A stretch of 64,000 bases of DNA from Alphaproteobacteria bacterium UBA3773 (GCA_002372275.1 DFFP01000003.1:81682-145681), one strand, 5' to 3'; positions 46,035 to 55,036 are shown, numbered from the stretch's first letter. A program made the numbers and translations. Notes: a model not told the origin generated them from the sequence alone.

Positions 46035-47081
46035 GTGACAAAACATACTATGAAAATATTTTCTTTTATCGGAATGGTGCTATGCATAGGTTCTTGCACC
46101 TCTTCTAAAACGGTGACAAACACAATGCGTGCCGAAGAATGGCAACCGCAAATTGACCTTCCTGCCTCGGTTGTTGTATGCCGCGAAAAGCAGTGTGCGC
46201 CTGCTAAACTTTCGATGTCTAAAGAATATATTTATAATTCTTTGACTCATCTTTTAGAAAACAACAACGGTGAAAAAGCTCAAATTTGCCAAGCAGACCC
46301 GATGACCCATGTTTGCACCGAAGATTATTTAACGCTGCCCATCACGGTTGGGGTGACACCGGCGCATATGTATATTCAAGATGTTGAAATCTCCGATGTT
46401 TCTCTTGCTCTTAACCGAAAATCGCTTGATTTACTCTTAAATTACGGCGTTTCATACAACGCTCAAGTTCCGACATGTAAACCTTCCAAATCTCTTATTT
46501 ATGTGAAAAACACACAAAACATTATTTTAGAAGATTCGGGCTATACCTGCAAAATGACCACAATCGGCAACACCACAATCAAAACTTTGTTTGCCATCGA
46601 CTACATTGATCTTGATTACGGCTTTATCGGCGGTTACTATTCAATCGGCCTGTCAGGTCCGGCTTACGGAGGCAGATCGGGCTATATGCTCTTTAAATTA
46701 CCGAACGATGCTTATCCGCTGTCTCCCGATCTGATTTTACCCGAAAAATCAATAACAAACGGCCAAAACAATCAGACAAGCAATCCGAATAATCAAATGA
46801 TTGCCACATGCAATACAAAAGATTGTCCGAGACCTGTTTTAGAACAATACACGGTTTTATGCGAAGAAAGTGATGATATTTGCCGTGCAAACGGCGTGTC
46901 AGGACCTGTGCCTGTGAAGAATATTTTCTCTCAAAAAGCTGTTAATTCTAAGAATCTTCCTGCCAAATCGAAAGACACAACCACAATGTCTGTTTATGAA
47001 AAGGGTGTTTCCAAAGATCCGGCAAAAGATAAATATAAAGGGGTTGAGATCTTCCCGATTTATCAAAAGAAGAAAAAATAG
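46035..47081 (+). CDS. Cysteine-rich lipoprotein of unknown function
   Basis: 348 residues from a GTG with AGGA 8 nt upstream (an ATG at 46050 is an alternative). Signal sequence ends in a lipobox-like CIGSC. The mature protein has about ten Cys, mostly in pairs, a beta-rich central part (YIDLDYGFIGGYYSIGLSG) and a Lys-rich tail. No family recognised. It stands alone between the nuclease and recX, with a strong terminator after it. Confidence 0.65.
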   Translation: MTKHTMKIFSFIGMVLCIGSCTSSKTVTNTMRAEEWQPQIDLPASVVVCREKQCAPAKLSMSKEYIYNSLTHLLENNNGEKAQICQADPMTHVCTEDYLTLPITVGVTPAHMYIQDVEISDVSLALNRKSLDLLLNYGVSYNAQVPTCKPSKSLIYVKNTQNIILEDSGYTCKMTTIGNTTIKTLFAIDYIDLDYGFIGGYYSIGLSGPAYGGRSGYMLFKLPNDAYPLSPDLILPEKSITNGQNNQTSNPNNQMIATCNTKDCPRPVLEQYTVLCEESDDICRANGVSGPVPVKNIFSQKAVNSKNLPAKSKDTTTMSVYEKGVSKDPAKDKYKGVEIFPIYQKKKK

Positions 47082-47090
47082 AAAAATGTT

Positions 47091-47121
47091 AAAAAAACCG
47101 CCTTCAAAAGCGGTTTTTTTT
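47091..47121. terminator. Bidirectional terminator
   Basis: AAAAAAACCGC / GCGGTTTTTTT, 8-nt loop; shared by the lipoprotein gene (plus) and recX (minus), whose ends converge here. Confidence 0.85.
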
Positions 47122-47647
47122 AATCTTCTTCAATGTTTGTCCCTAAAACATTCAATGCCACGTCATAATCAAAACCGGCACGCACAAGCGCCCCTAAATC
47201 TTTTGGACGATACTCATTTCTTTTTTCATCATTTTCACGGTACGGACCGATTTTTTTCTTCAAACAAAAATGAAGCGCGTTTTTTATAGGATCATAATTT
47301 TCCTTTTTGAGGATTTCTTTGATCTGATTTTCATCAATTCCTTTCATTTTGAGTTTATTTTCGATATAGCGCGCCGATTTTCCGGCGTTTAAGTAATCTC
47401 TGATCTTTAAATCAGCAAAACGCGCATTATCGAGGTACCCTGCCTTTTGAAATTCTTCCAAAATTTCTTCAATCCAGAGATAAGCCTCATCTTTATTAAA
47501 ATCCGGATTTAAAAACCCGTATTTTTGCACGCGTCGCTTCAAAACATCTCTTAAGTTCTGCACAGACGACTCGAATCGCCTTAAATAAAACAACCCGATA
47601 TTTTTTAGCCTTGTTTTTGTGATTTTTTTTAAGCTCTTTTTTTCCAT
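47120..47647 (-). CDS. recX: RecX family regulatory protein
   Basis: 175 residues from the ATG at 47647 (GAGG 7 nt upstream). Three-helix repeat architecture of RecX: GLFYLRRFESSVQNLRDVLKR (repeat 1), AGYLDNARFADLKIRDYLNAGKS (repeat 2), then degenerate repeat 3. RecX inhibits RecA filaments. recA is not in the window. Confidence 0.82.
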   Translation of the reverse strand: MEKKSLKKITKTRLKNIGLFYLRRFESSVQNLRDVLKRRVQKYGFLNPDFNKDEAYLWIEEILEEFQKAGYLDNARFADLKIRDYLNAGKSARYIENKLKMKGIDENQIKEILKKENYDPIKNALHFCLKKKIGPYRENDEKRNEYRPKDLGALVRAGFDYDVALNVLGTNIEED

Positions 47648-47763
47648 CTTCAAGCCTCATTTTTTTGATAAAATACACTATATTTTTTAATAAATTTTAA
47701 AAACTTGCAATATAAAATATTTTGTATTAAAAACATAAAAGTAAACTAAAAAAGGAATTTTTC

Positions 47764-48369
47764 ATGTTCAAATTCTGTCGCGCACTGATTGGTGCATCTT
47801 TATTGTTCTTAACCGCCTGTGCTTCGCAAAAAGAAGTTGCCGAACCCCGAAAATATATTGAACCGCGTTTTACAGACGAAAAGCCCATTGAACTTTTGGT
47901 CAATAAAGTTGATATCGAATCAGAATTTTCGCCGACATTTACAAAGCCATACGTTGAACACCTTTTCCCTGTTTCTTTAGAGCGTGCCGCACGCGTTTGG
48001 GCAACCGATCGCTTAAAGGCTGTTGATTATGGGGCAAGTCGCACAGCAAAATTTATCATCAAAGACGCCAGCGTGACCGAGCAAGTTGAAAAATCCCCCG
48101 ATATCTTTCAAAAAGATCGCCTCAAATATCACGCGTCTTTGTCTGTGATTTTAAAGGTCATTGATCAAAACGGAAGTATGGCACAAACCTCAATTGATGC
48201 TTGGCGCGAGCTCGGCATTCCGGCCGATACCTCGATTGATCAAAAAGAAAAATATTGGTTTGAAATGATTGAACAGCTCATGACCGATTTTGACGCTAAA
48301 ATCGAGCAAGATGCCCAGCAATATTTGAATATGTACATTAAAGACAGCAAATCTATTTTAGAATACTAA
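47764..48369 (+). CDS. Conserved alphaproteobacterial-type lipoprotein
   Basis: 201 residues. Signal 1-19 with lipobox LTAC. The mature part starts with a polar, Pro-rich linker (PRKYIEPRFTDEKPIELLV), then a compact alpha/beta domain: SLERAARVWATDRLKAV, SRTAKFIIKDASV, LSVILKVIDQNG. Similar short lipoproteins of unknown function are common in this class; that is recollection, not a search result. AAAAGGAA precedes the ATG. Confidence 0.7.
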   Translation: MFKFCRALIGASLLFLTACASQKEVAEPRKYIEPRFTDEKPIELLVNKVDIESEFSPTFTKPYVEHLFPVSLERAARVWATDRLKAVDYGASRTAKFIIKDASVTEQVEKSPDIFQKDRLKYHASLSVILKVIDQNGSMAQTSIDAWRELGIPADTSIDQKEKYWFEMIEQLMTDFDAKIEQDAQQYLNMYIKDSKSILEY

Positions 48370-48374
48370 CTCAA

Positions 48375-49037
48375 TCATTGAGGATTGATGCCGATTTGTT
48401 CCTCATTTGAGGTCACAAGTGTGTTCAAGTCATCTAAAAACCACTCAATTTCCTCTTCATCATCTTTCATCATGCTTAAAAATCTGCTTTGCAAGGTTAC
48501 AAGCATACTTGCTTCTGCAATTTGCAAATCATTAATCCAAAACCCGCCTGTCGGCTTAGGCTCCATTTGAAAAGACACCCGAACAGTTTGAAGAGTCTGC
48601 GTTTGCAGCTCAGGCGGCAAGGTTACCGAAACATCCGCCCGTATTGATTTATTATTTTGCACAATGCTCAAAATTTCAAATTGAATATCCTCAGGCTTAA
48701 ATTCAAGCGGATATGACTTATACAAACTCTTAACATACCGATTAAACAAATCCTGATATTGTTCTTTTTGTTTTTGATCCATCATCCGATAATATCTGCC
48801 GAGTGCAAAGCGCGCCATATACTTAACATTGACATGTTTTTCAAAAATTTCATCAAGCGTCTCAAATTTTGCATCCACATCATCAGAGCCGATTGTTTCA
48901 ATAATTTTTTGCCCTGTGGTATTTAAAAAATCGCGAACCTGATCCGTTTGCGTTTCGGCATGAACAGCACCAACGCCAAATAAGGCAAAGAATATAAGTA
49001 TTTTAAATAACTTTCTCATAACCTTTATTTTTAACAT
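48375..49037 (-). CDS. mlaC: MlaC-family phospholipid-binding periplasmic protein
   Basis: 220 residues. Signal peptide ending in GVGAVHA. The MlaC/Tgt2D pattern is clear: FEKHVNVKYMARFALGRYYR, YQDLFNRYVKSLYKSY, and GGFWINDLQIAEASMLVTLQSRF. It carries lipids across the periplasm between the MlaA complex and the MlaFEDB transporter, neither of which is in the window. AAGGGA precedes the ATG at 49037; an ATG at 49019 is an alternative. Confidence 0.88.
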   Translation of the reverse strand: MLKIKVMRKLFKILIFFALFGVGAVHAETQTDQVRDFLNTTGQKIIETIGSDDVDAKFETLDEIFEKHVNVKYMARFALGRYYRMMDQKQKEQYQDLFNRYVKSLYKSYPLEFKPEDIQFEILSIVQNNKSIRADVSVTLPPELQTQTLQTVRVSFQMEPKPTGGFWINDLQIAEASMLVTLQSRFLSMMKDDEEEIEWFLDDLNTLVTSNEEQIGINPQ

Positions 49038-49057
49038 AACTTCCCTTTAAAATAAAG

Positions 49058-49086
49058 AAAAACTTCCCATCAAAAGAGAAGTTTTT
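49058..49086 (-). terminator. Terminator-like hairpin downstream of pgk
   Basis: AAAAACTTC / GAAGTTTTT with loop CCATCAAAAGA; ends in T5 on both strands. On the minus strand it lies after pgk and before mlaC. Confidence 0.6.
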
Positions 49087-49093
49087 CAAGTTA

Positions 49094-49236
49094 ATGTACA
49101 CAAACACATGAGCCTGCAAGCAGTCACTCTTTTTTAAAAAAAATAATGGAGAACGTGGTTAATACGCCGCAAGCCCTTGCGTGCCGTGTACAATAAAAGG
49201 TACACAAACGCAAGGGCTTGCAAGCAGTGACCCGTT
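49094..49236. repeat. Direct repeat pair with an internal long hairpin
   Basis: GTACACAAAC.CA...GCCTGCAAGCAGTCAC (~49097-49129) recurs as GTACACAAACGCAAGG...TTGCAAGCAGTGAC (~49201-49232). The sequence between, from ~49170, pairs with the second copy as GCAAGCCCTTGCGTG...GTGTAC / GTACAC...CGCAAGGGCTTGC. No gene lies in this 200-bp spacer. Confidence 0.6.
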
Positions 49237-49241
49237 ATACA

Positions 49242-50444
49242 TTATTTTTTCAACACTTCGACACCGGGGAGAGCCTTACCCTCCATCCATTCGAGAAAAG
49301 CACCGCCTGCCGTTGAAATATATGTAAAATCACTTGCAACACCGGCACTTTCAAGGGCTGAAACGGTATCTCCACCGCCGGCAACTGTTGTCAATTTACC
49401 TGCTTTGGTGAGCTCGGCAGCCGCTTTTGCAACAGCATTTGTTGCTGCGTCAAAAGGTTTTAACTCGAATGCACCCAAAGGCCCGTTCCAAACAAGTGTT
49501 TGACATTCTTTTAATTTGGCAACAATGTCTTCAACGGTTTTTGAGCCGACATCCAAAAGCGTTCCGCCTGAAGGAATATCCGAAAGTGCAACCGTTTTGT
49601 GTTCTGAATGAGCAGCAAATTCTTTTGCCCAAACCAAATCAACCGGCAATAAAATTTCGCACCCGGAAGATTTTGCCGTTTCCAAAATTGTTTGAGCCGT
49701 ATCAAGCATATCGAGCTGTACAAGCGAATTTTCTTCCGTAATGGCCATATTTCCCAAAGCTCTTAAAAATGTATGTGCCATACCGCCCGAAATCACAAGT
49801 TTATCCACTTTTTTGACCAAGTTATTGAGCAAATCGAGCTTTGTCGAAACTTTTGATCCGCCGACAATAGCCATCAACGGACGCTTCGGGTTATTTAAAC
49901 CCGTTGTCAAAGCATTGACTTCTTCACTCATCAAAAGCCCCATGGCAGAGGGCAGATTTTTCGCGGCAGCCACCATCGAAGCGTGCGCACGGTGTGCGGT
50001 TGAAAAAGCGTCAGAAACATAAGCATCAGCAACAGAAACAAGCTCTTTTGCAAAATCTTCGTTTCCTTTTTTCTCTTCATCATAAAAACGAAGATTTTCA
50101 AGAAGCAAAACTTCATCGTCTTTCATCGAATTTACGGCATCTTTAACTTTTTGCCCGATGCAATCATCTACAAACACAACCTTAAAGCCGAGTGCTTTTT
50201 CAAGTTCGGGCGCAACGTGCTTAAGTGAATTTTTCAAATCGCCTTTTCCTTCCGGTCTTCCGAAGTGTGAAATCACAACAACCTTTGCCCCTTTTTTCAT
50301 CAACAATTTAATTGTCGGAACGGTTCTGTCGATACGAGCCGTATTTGTCACATGAAAATTTTCATCCATCGGCACATTCAAATCAGCCCGAAGCATTACG
50401 ACTTTACCTTTTAAATCGCCTAAATCTTCAATTGTTTTATACAT
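49242..50444 (-). CDS. pgk: Phosphoglycerate kinase
   Basis: 400 residues from the ATG at 50444 (AAAGG upstream); the frame runs open back into gap, but without coding sense. Glycolysis/gluconeogenesis: 1,3-bisphosphoglycerate + ADP to 3-phosphoglycerate + ATP. Motifs: VMLRADLNVPMDE, SHFGRPEGK, LLENLRFYDEEKKG, GGSKVSTK, GGDT near the C-terminus. Follows gap in an operon with a 75-bp gap. Confidence 0.97.
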   Translation of the reverse strand: MYKTIEDLGDLKGKVVMLRADLNVPMDENFHVTNTARIDRTVPTIKLLMKKGAKVVVISHFGRPEGKGDLKNSLKHVAPELEKALGFKVVFVDDCIGQKVKDAVNSMKDDEVLLLENLRFYDEEKKGNEDFAKELVSVADAYVSDAFSTAHRAHASMVAAAKNLPSAMGLLMSEEVNALTTGLNNPKRPLMAIVGGSKVSTKLDLLNNLVKKVDKLVISGGMAHTFLRALGNMAITEENSLVQLDMLDTAQTILETAKSSGCEILLPVDLVWAKEFAAHSEHKTVALSDIPSGGTLLDVGSKTVEDIVAKLKECQTLVWNGPLGAFELKPFDAATNAVAKAAAELTKAGKLTTVAGGGDTVSALESAGVASDFTYISTAGGAFLEWMEGKALPGVEVLKK

Positions 50445-50518
50445 TCTTTTTTTCCTTTTTATTTTAGAAAATTCCCCGCCATTTTGACGGGGAAATAATA
50501 TTTTGTAAGTCAAATAAA

Positions 50519-51616
<1,098 letters not shown>

Positions 51617-51659
51617 CTATCATCAAACATATTTTTTTCAAGCAAAAAATGAACGAAAT

Positions 51660-51920
51660 TTGCTGTCATGCTGGAATCGAAGATGAGCGAGCTTGTCGAG
51701 CTCCATTTATTTCAGCATCTCTGTCACCCCTGAGCACGGCTTGCTGTGCGAGTTAGGGGTCTATAAAAAAACCGTCATCCTCTTTCCTGTCATGCCTGCT
51801 TTGCTTTTTTAAGCAAAGCGTAAGGCATCTCAAAAAAACGTCATCCAGAGGCCTTTAGGCCGAAGAATCCATTCCTTATAAAAAACAGTTGTCATTTAAG
51901 AGCGAAGCGAAGAATCCAGG
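51660..51920. repeat. Dense cluster of palindromic intergenic repeats
   Basis: Five consecutive elements: TGTCATGCTGGAATCGAAG...CAGCATC (51665-51715); CTGTCACCCCTGAGCACGGC with GCTGTGCGAGTTAGGGGTC (51718-51762); GTCATGCCTGCTTTGC.../AAGCAAAGCGTAAGGCATC (51789-51830); GTCATCCAGAGGCCTTTAGG...AATCCA (51840-51872); GTCATTTAAGAGCGAAGCGA...ATCCA (51892-51919). The second is nearly identical to one at 31639-31680. The remainder of 51527-51940 has no gene; a short palindrome GCGCAAACGATTGCGC is near 51584. Confidence 0.75.
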
Positions 51921-51940
51921 ACAAAAAAGAATCCGCACCC

Positions 51941-52855
51941 TTACCGATACTTTAATGTAAACGTATTTTTATTATCTTTCACGAGCGCCGATGCTTCCTC
52001 AACGGTTAAAATCCTTTTGCCCTGCAAACCGATTAACTTCCCGCTCGCATCATAAATTGAAACAGAACCATCATCCCCATACACACATTGTTCAATGATT
52101 TGACCTTCTGGACTATATTTTCCTAAATAATGTCCGTTTTTATCAAATAGTTTTATATTTCCTTTGCTGTCTATCTCAAATGTATCTCTCTTTTCTTTAA
52201 TTTCTGAAATATTTTTTCTAAAACTATCATAATCTTTATAAATTGCTGATATGTTTCCTTGAGAATCATAGACATAATACATATCCCCATTATTTTTATA
52301 TCGAAAGATATTTGCCGAACTACCATAGTATGTATACCCATTTATCCCCAGTCCAAACGGAACAAAAAGTTCCTTAATATGATTATAATTTGAAGCTAGC
52401 CCGTATGAGCCAATACTTTTTACTGAATCAGGAATATAAAGAGTTTCTAGGGCTGTACAACTGTTAATTCCACCTCCCATTATCGCTGATACACTTGAAT
52501 CTATATTCATTTCAGTCATACTTGTCAGTCCCGAAAAGGCACTTGATCCTATCGTTGAAACACCTTTCACTTCAACCGATTTAATATTAGGAATTTCAGT
52601 TTCCCATGGTGCATTCGTTACTAAAATTTGGCCAATAACATTATAGCTATAATCTTTCATCGGACCGGAACCATTTATAGAAAGTTTTCCGTCAAAATAA
52701 GTTGCAATACAATCTGCTGAATTATTTGAACATTTCCAACAGCTTGATCCTTTAGGTGCATCTGAAGGACAATCAATCTCATCATAAGCAAAAGTTTTTA
52801 TACAAAGTACCATCAAAAAAACGAATCCTAAAAAAATATTTTTAAAAATTTTCAT
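51941..52855 (-). CDS. Exported BspA-like leucine-rich-repeat protein
   Basis: 304 residues from the ATG at 52855 (AAGGAG 9 nt upstream). Signal peptide 1-22 (FLGFVFLMVLCIKTFA). Cys-rich start (CPSDAPKGSSCWKCSNN), then about four LRR_5/BspA-type repeats (~85-160; VSTIGSSAFSGLTSMTEMNI, LETLYIPDSVKSIGSYGL). From ~175 to ~285 there are short beta units (DSQGNISAIYKD, DSKGNIKLFDKNGHYLGKYS, DASGKLIGLQG) that resemble the 17-residue repeat of the split VirB10 proteins. BspA-like proteins are typically surface adhesins. Could be a secreted or surface protein, perhaps a substrate of the system; that is inference. Confidence 0.72.
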   Translation of the reverse strand: MKIFKNIFLGFVFLMVLCIKTFAYDEIDCPSDAPKGSSCWKCSNNSADCIATYFDGKLSINGSGPMKDYSYNVIGQILVTNAPWETEIPNIKSVEVKGVSTIGSSAFSGLTSMTEMNIDSSVSAIMGGGINSCTALETLYIPDSVKSIGSYGLASNYNHIKELFVPFGLGINGYTYYGSSANIFRYKNNGDMYYVYDSQGNISAIYKDYDSFRKNISEIKEKRDTFEIDSKGNIKLFDKNGHYLGKYSPEGQIIEQCVYGDDGSVSIYDASGKLIGLQGKRILTVEEASALVKDNKNTFTLKYR

Positions 52856-52879
52856 GAGTTTTTTCTCCTTAAACTTTAA

Positions 52880-52976
52880 ACCGTCATTGCGAGGAGAAAA
52901 GCTAAGTTTTCGACGTCGCAATCCATTTCTTATTTTTCCTTTCTGTCATTCTCGGGCTCGTCCCGAGAATCCACAT
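52880..52976. repeat. Two palindromic repeats
   Basis: CCGTCATTGCGAGGAG...GACGTCGCAATCCA (52881-52924) and CTGTCATTCTCGGGCTCGTCCCGAGAATCCA (52942-52972), same class as those at 51.7-51.9 kb. A weak hairpin AACCGC...GCGGTC follows at ~52987-53010. Confidence 0.7.
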
Positions 52977-53122
52977 AAAAATTAAAACCGCCTTTGAAAA
53001 AAAGCGGTCGGAGAGTTGAACAATCATGTGTACTGAAATGACCTTATAGCTTTTAGATTTTAATCCTGTACATGTGCTATAAGCTCCCCGAACCAAATGG
53101 ATAATCGGGGATAATTGTGTTA

Positions 53123-53224
53123 TAAAAAAATAACACTTTTGCAGTGTTATCCATCACTGCAGTACACAAGAGCTGCTCAAAGCTCCGCGCCTTACTCAAG
53201 GCACTTAATACCTTTCGGTATCAT
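53123..53224 (-). ncRNA. Candidate structured small RNA or leader
   Basis: About 100 nt on the minus strand between a good promoter (53231-53259) and an intrinsic terminator (ATAACACT-GCAAA-AGTGTTAT then T7, 53123-53150). Successive hairpins: GATACC-GAAA-GGTATT (5' end, GNRA loop), GCCTT-GAGT-AAGGC (53189-53202), GAGC...GCTC. Near the 3' end GCAGTG...CACTGC can form instead of the terminator stem, so two mutually exclusive folds exist. There is no open frame of note. It may be an independent sRNA, or a leader for the BspA-like gene that starts 270 bp further on. No known family recognised. Confidence 0.5.
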
Positions 53225-53230
53225 ATTTTG

Positions 53231-53259
53231 ATTATAAAATATAACATTTTAAAAATCAA
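53231..53259 (-). promoter_or_regulatory. Sigma70-type promoter for the candidate small RNA
   Basis: On the minus strand TTGATT (53259-53254), 17-bp spacer, TATAAT (53236-53231); predicted start about 53224, exactly at the first hairpin. Confidence 0.55.
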
Positions 53260-53399
53260 TCAAAATCGGCTGATGTATTTATCATCAAAAATGTAACTGT
53301 TCTATGTCGGTAATGTAATTGCTGTGTGAGCTGATTTACATCTATCCGTTCACAGATAATTTAAATTTGAATTACAAAGAAAAAAGCAAAAAAAAATAA

Positions 53400-53560
53400 A
53401 GAGAGCCGTCTGACCGTTTATACTTCATTCTTATCGAACCGCTTCGTCAAGGTGGGCACCATGTAATCAGACCAGGATCTGAACAGAGACGGTTCCCTAA
53501 AAATAATGTGTTGGCTCGGATAGACTATGCGGATAAGACGTATCAGACAGCCCGTCTCTT
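53400..53560 (-). ncRNA. ssrS: 6S RNA
   Basis: On the minus strand AGAGACGGGCTGTCTG... pairs with ...CGGTCAGACGGCTCTCT at the 3' end to close a rod-like structure about 160 nt long, with a T-run after it. The internal ATGGTGCCCACCTTG and the following GCGGTTCG are as I recall from alphaproteobacterial 6S RNAs. It starts 16 bp after zapA, the conserved location of ssrS in many proteobacteria. 6S RNA binds the sigma70 holoenzyme in its central bubble and mutes transcription in stationary phase. Boundaries are approximate. Confidence 0.72.
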
Positions 53561-53575
53561 TATGTTTTTATCCTA

Positions 53576-54097
53576 TCACAATTTAATTTGATTTGCAAGT
53601 GCTTTTATTTGTTCGCTCACTTTTGAAACAGCCTCTGCCAATTCACTGTCAATTTCCGAAAAATCAACACTTGCAGGCACCTCAACCGTTTTCTCTACGA
53701 TTTTCTCAACAGGCACCTCAACAACTTTTTCCACCACTTTTTCAACCGGCACTTCAACAATCTTCTCGACAGGCACCTCAACGCGCTTTTCAACCGGTAC
53801 CTCAACCACTTTCTCTACGATTTTTTCAACGGGTACCTCGACAACCTTCTCAACAATTTTTTCAACCGTCTGAATTTGAGGCTCCGGCGTTTTTGTTTTT
53901 AACTCATCGAGCTCATCAGCCACCAACAGCCCGACCATAGCAAGCAATTGATGCTCATTAATTTGCCCAACGCTTTTTTTGAGCATTTGAGCTTTTTCAT
54001 CTAAAAGTCTCGACAAACCGATAATATGTCCTTCTTCGCCATCACCGCAAGCAATAGCATATTCACGATCACCGATTTGAATAATTACTTCAGCCAT
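53576..54097 (-). CDS. zapA: Cell-division protein ZapA with extended VEVPVEK repeat region
   Basis: 173 residues. ZapA domain ~1-68: EVIIQIGDREYAIACGDGEE, RLLDEKAQMLKKSVGQI, LLAMVGLLVADEL. It bundles FtsZ filaments. From ~72 to ~140 comes a low-complexity region of 4-8-residue units (VEKVVEVPVEKIVEK), then a last helix ~145-173 that would complete the ZapA coiled-coil. Ordinary ZapA is ~100 residues, so the repeats expand the coiled-coil stalk. The upstream small gene ends 1 bp before. Confidence 0.85.
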   Translation of the reverse strand: MAEVIIQIGDREYAIACGDGEEGHIIGLSRLLDEKAQMLKKSVGQINEHQLLAMVGLLVADELDELKTKTPEPQIQTVEKIVEKVVEVPVEKIVEKVVEVPVEKRVEVPVEKIVEVPVEKVVEKVVEVPVEKIVEKTVEVPASVDFSEIDSELAEAVSKVSEQIKALANQIKL

Positions 54098-54098
54098 T

Positions 54099-54326
54099 TT
54101 ACCTTAAAACCTCATCAATGATTGCCGTTGTTTCATCTATTTTTTGCAAAGTGGTTTCGAGCTTTTCTTGTAAAAAGCTGACATCTACATGATTTGCTGC
54201 TTCTTCATTTGCGCTTTGCGTTATATTATTTTTTTGTTTTTCTTCAATTTCAGCTCTTAAAACATCAATATTTTGTTTTAAAACTTCCAAAGCTGCCCGT
54301 GTTTGCCCAAAAGTATATTCCATCAT
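54099..54326 (-). CDS. Small coiled-coil protein upstream of zapA
   Basis: 75 residues, one long helix pair (ALEVLKQNIDVLRAEIEEKQ ... FLQEKLETTLQKIDETTAI). A DUF4164-type or ZapB-like small helical protein commonly precedes zapA in this class, but I assign it by context only. Its stop and the zapA ATG are separated by a single base, so co-translation is likely. Start at either of two adjacent ATGs. Confidence 0.68.
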   Translation of the reverse strand: MMEYTFGQTRAALEVLKQNIDVLRAEIEEKQKNNITQSANEEAANHVDVSFLQEKLETTLQKIDETTAIIDEVLR

Positions 54327-54411
54327 TGAAAAGTTTCTTTCTTTTTTGATAAAAATAAATTATAGTTACTTTAAGTTGTTTTTCACTTTTTGACAAGAGG
54401 CAATTACACTT

Positions 54412-54915
54412 ATGCAAAAGTTTATCATTCTTATCACAACCGAAGACTATACACTGATCAACAACCCCGATTTAGAGTGTTTTATTTTAAGCCAAGATTT
54501 AAGCTTTGATTTCAAAAAAGAATTTGCACTTCAGGCCAAAGAAAAAATCGTTTTGGCGCAAAACCTCAAAGATCTGAAAGATTTTAACCTTGACGGCGTT
54601 GTTCTTGATTTAAGTGGCGTTCAAAACATCTCTCTTGAGTGGAAAACAATCAAGTCCGAGCTCAAAAACAAAATCACAGGCCTTATCACCCGAAATCGCC
54701 GACACGAGGCAATGCTGACTTCCGAGTGTGAACCTGACTTTATCATTTTTAAGGCCTGGGCCGAGGGCTTAGAAAAAACAAAAGAGCTGACTTCATGGTA
54801 TCAAGAAATGTTTTTAATCCAATCTGCACTTTGGCCACAAGAAGATCTCGATGCCAAAGATTTTGAAACGGATTTTCTGATTATTTCCAACACAAAATAT
54901 AAAAAAAGCGCTTGA
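54412..54915 (+). CDS. Possible degenerate thiamine-phosphate-synthase-like protein
   Basis: 167 residues. FNLDGVVLDLSG, then LITRNRRHEAMLTSECEPDF and a closing WYQEMFLIQSALWPQEDL weakly follow the end half of the ThiE/TenI barrel (the HDAMEAGEAGADY pattern), but the Gly-rich phosphate-binding motif is missing. The N-terminal half does not match. Probably a soluble protein of altered function in a ThiE-like family; low certainty. Its stop overlaps the greA promoter. Confidence 0.55.
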   Translation: MQKFIILITTEDYTLINNPDLECFILSQDLSFDFKKEFALQAKEKIVLAQNLKDLKDFNLDGVVLDLSGVQNISLEWKTIKSELKNKITGLITRNRRHEAMLTSECEPDFIIFKAWAEGLEKTKELTSWYQEMFLIQSALWPQEDLDAKDFETDFLIISNTKYKKSA

Positions 54916-54939
54916 TTTTGAATTTTTTGATGTTATAAT
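54912..54939 (+). promoter_or_regulatory. Promoter of greA
   Basis: TTGATT, 16-bp spacer, TATAAT (54934-54939). The leader to the ATG at 55037 is ~90 nt. Confidence 0.55.
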
Positions 54940-54962
54940 ACACCACAATATAAATTGATTGG

Positions 54963-54983
54963 CTGTGATGGATAACATCGCAG
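54963..54983 (+). promoter_or_regulatory. Hairpin in greA leader
   Basis: CTGTGATG-GATAA-CATCGCAG forms an 8-bp stem. Shares GTGATGGATAACA with the candidate small RNA at 53123-53224. Confidence 0.4.
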
Positions 54984-55036
54984 TCTGATTTTTTCTGTAA
55001 CATAAAAAAATAAAAACACAAAAGGAGAATCTGAAA

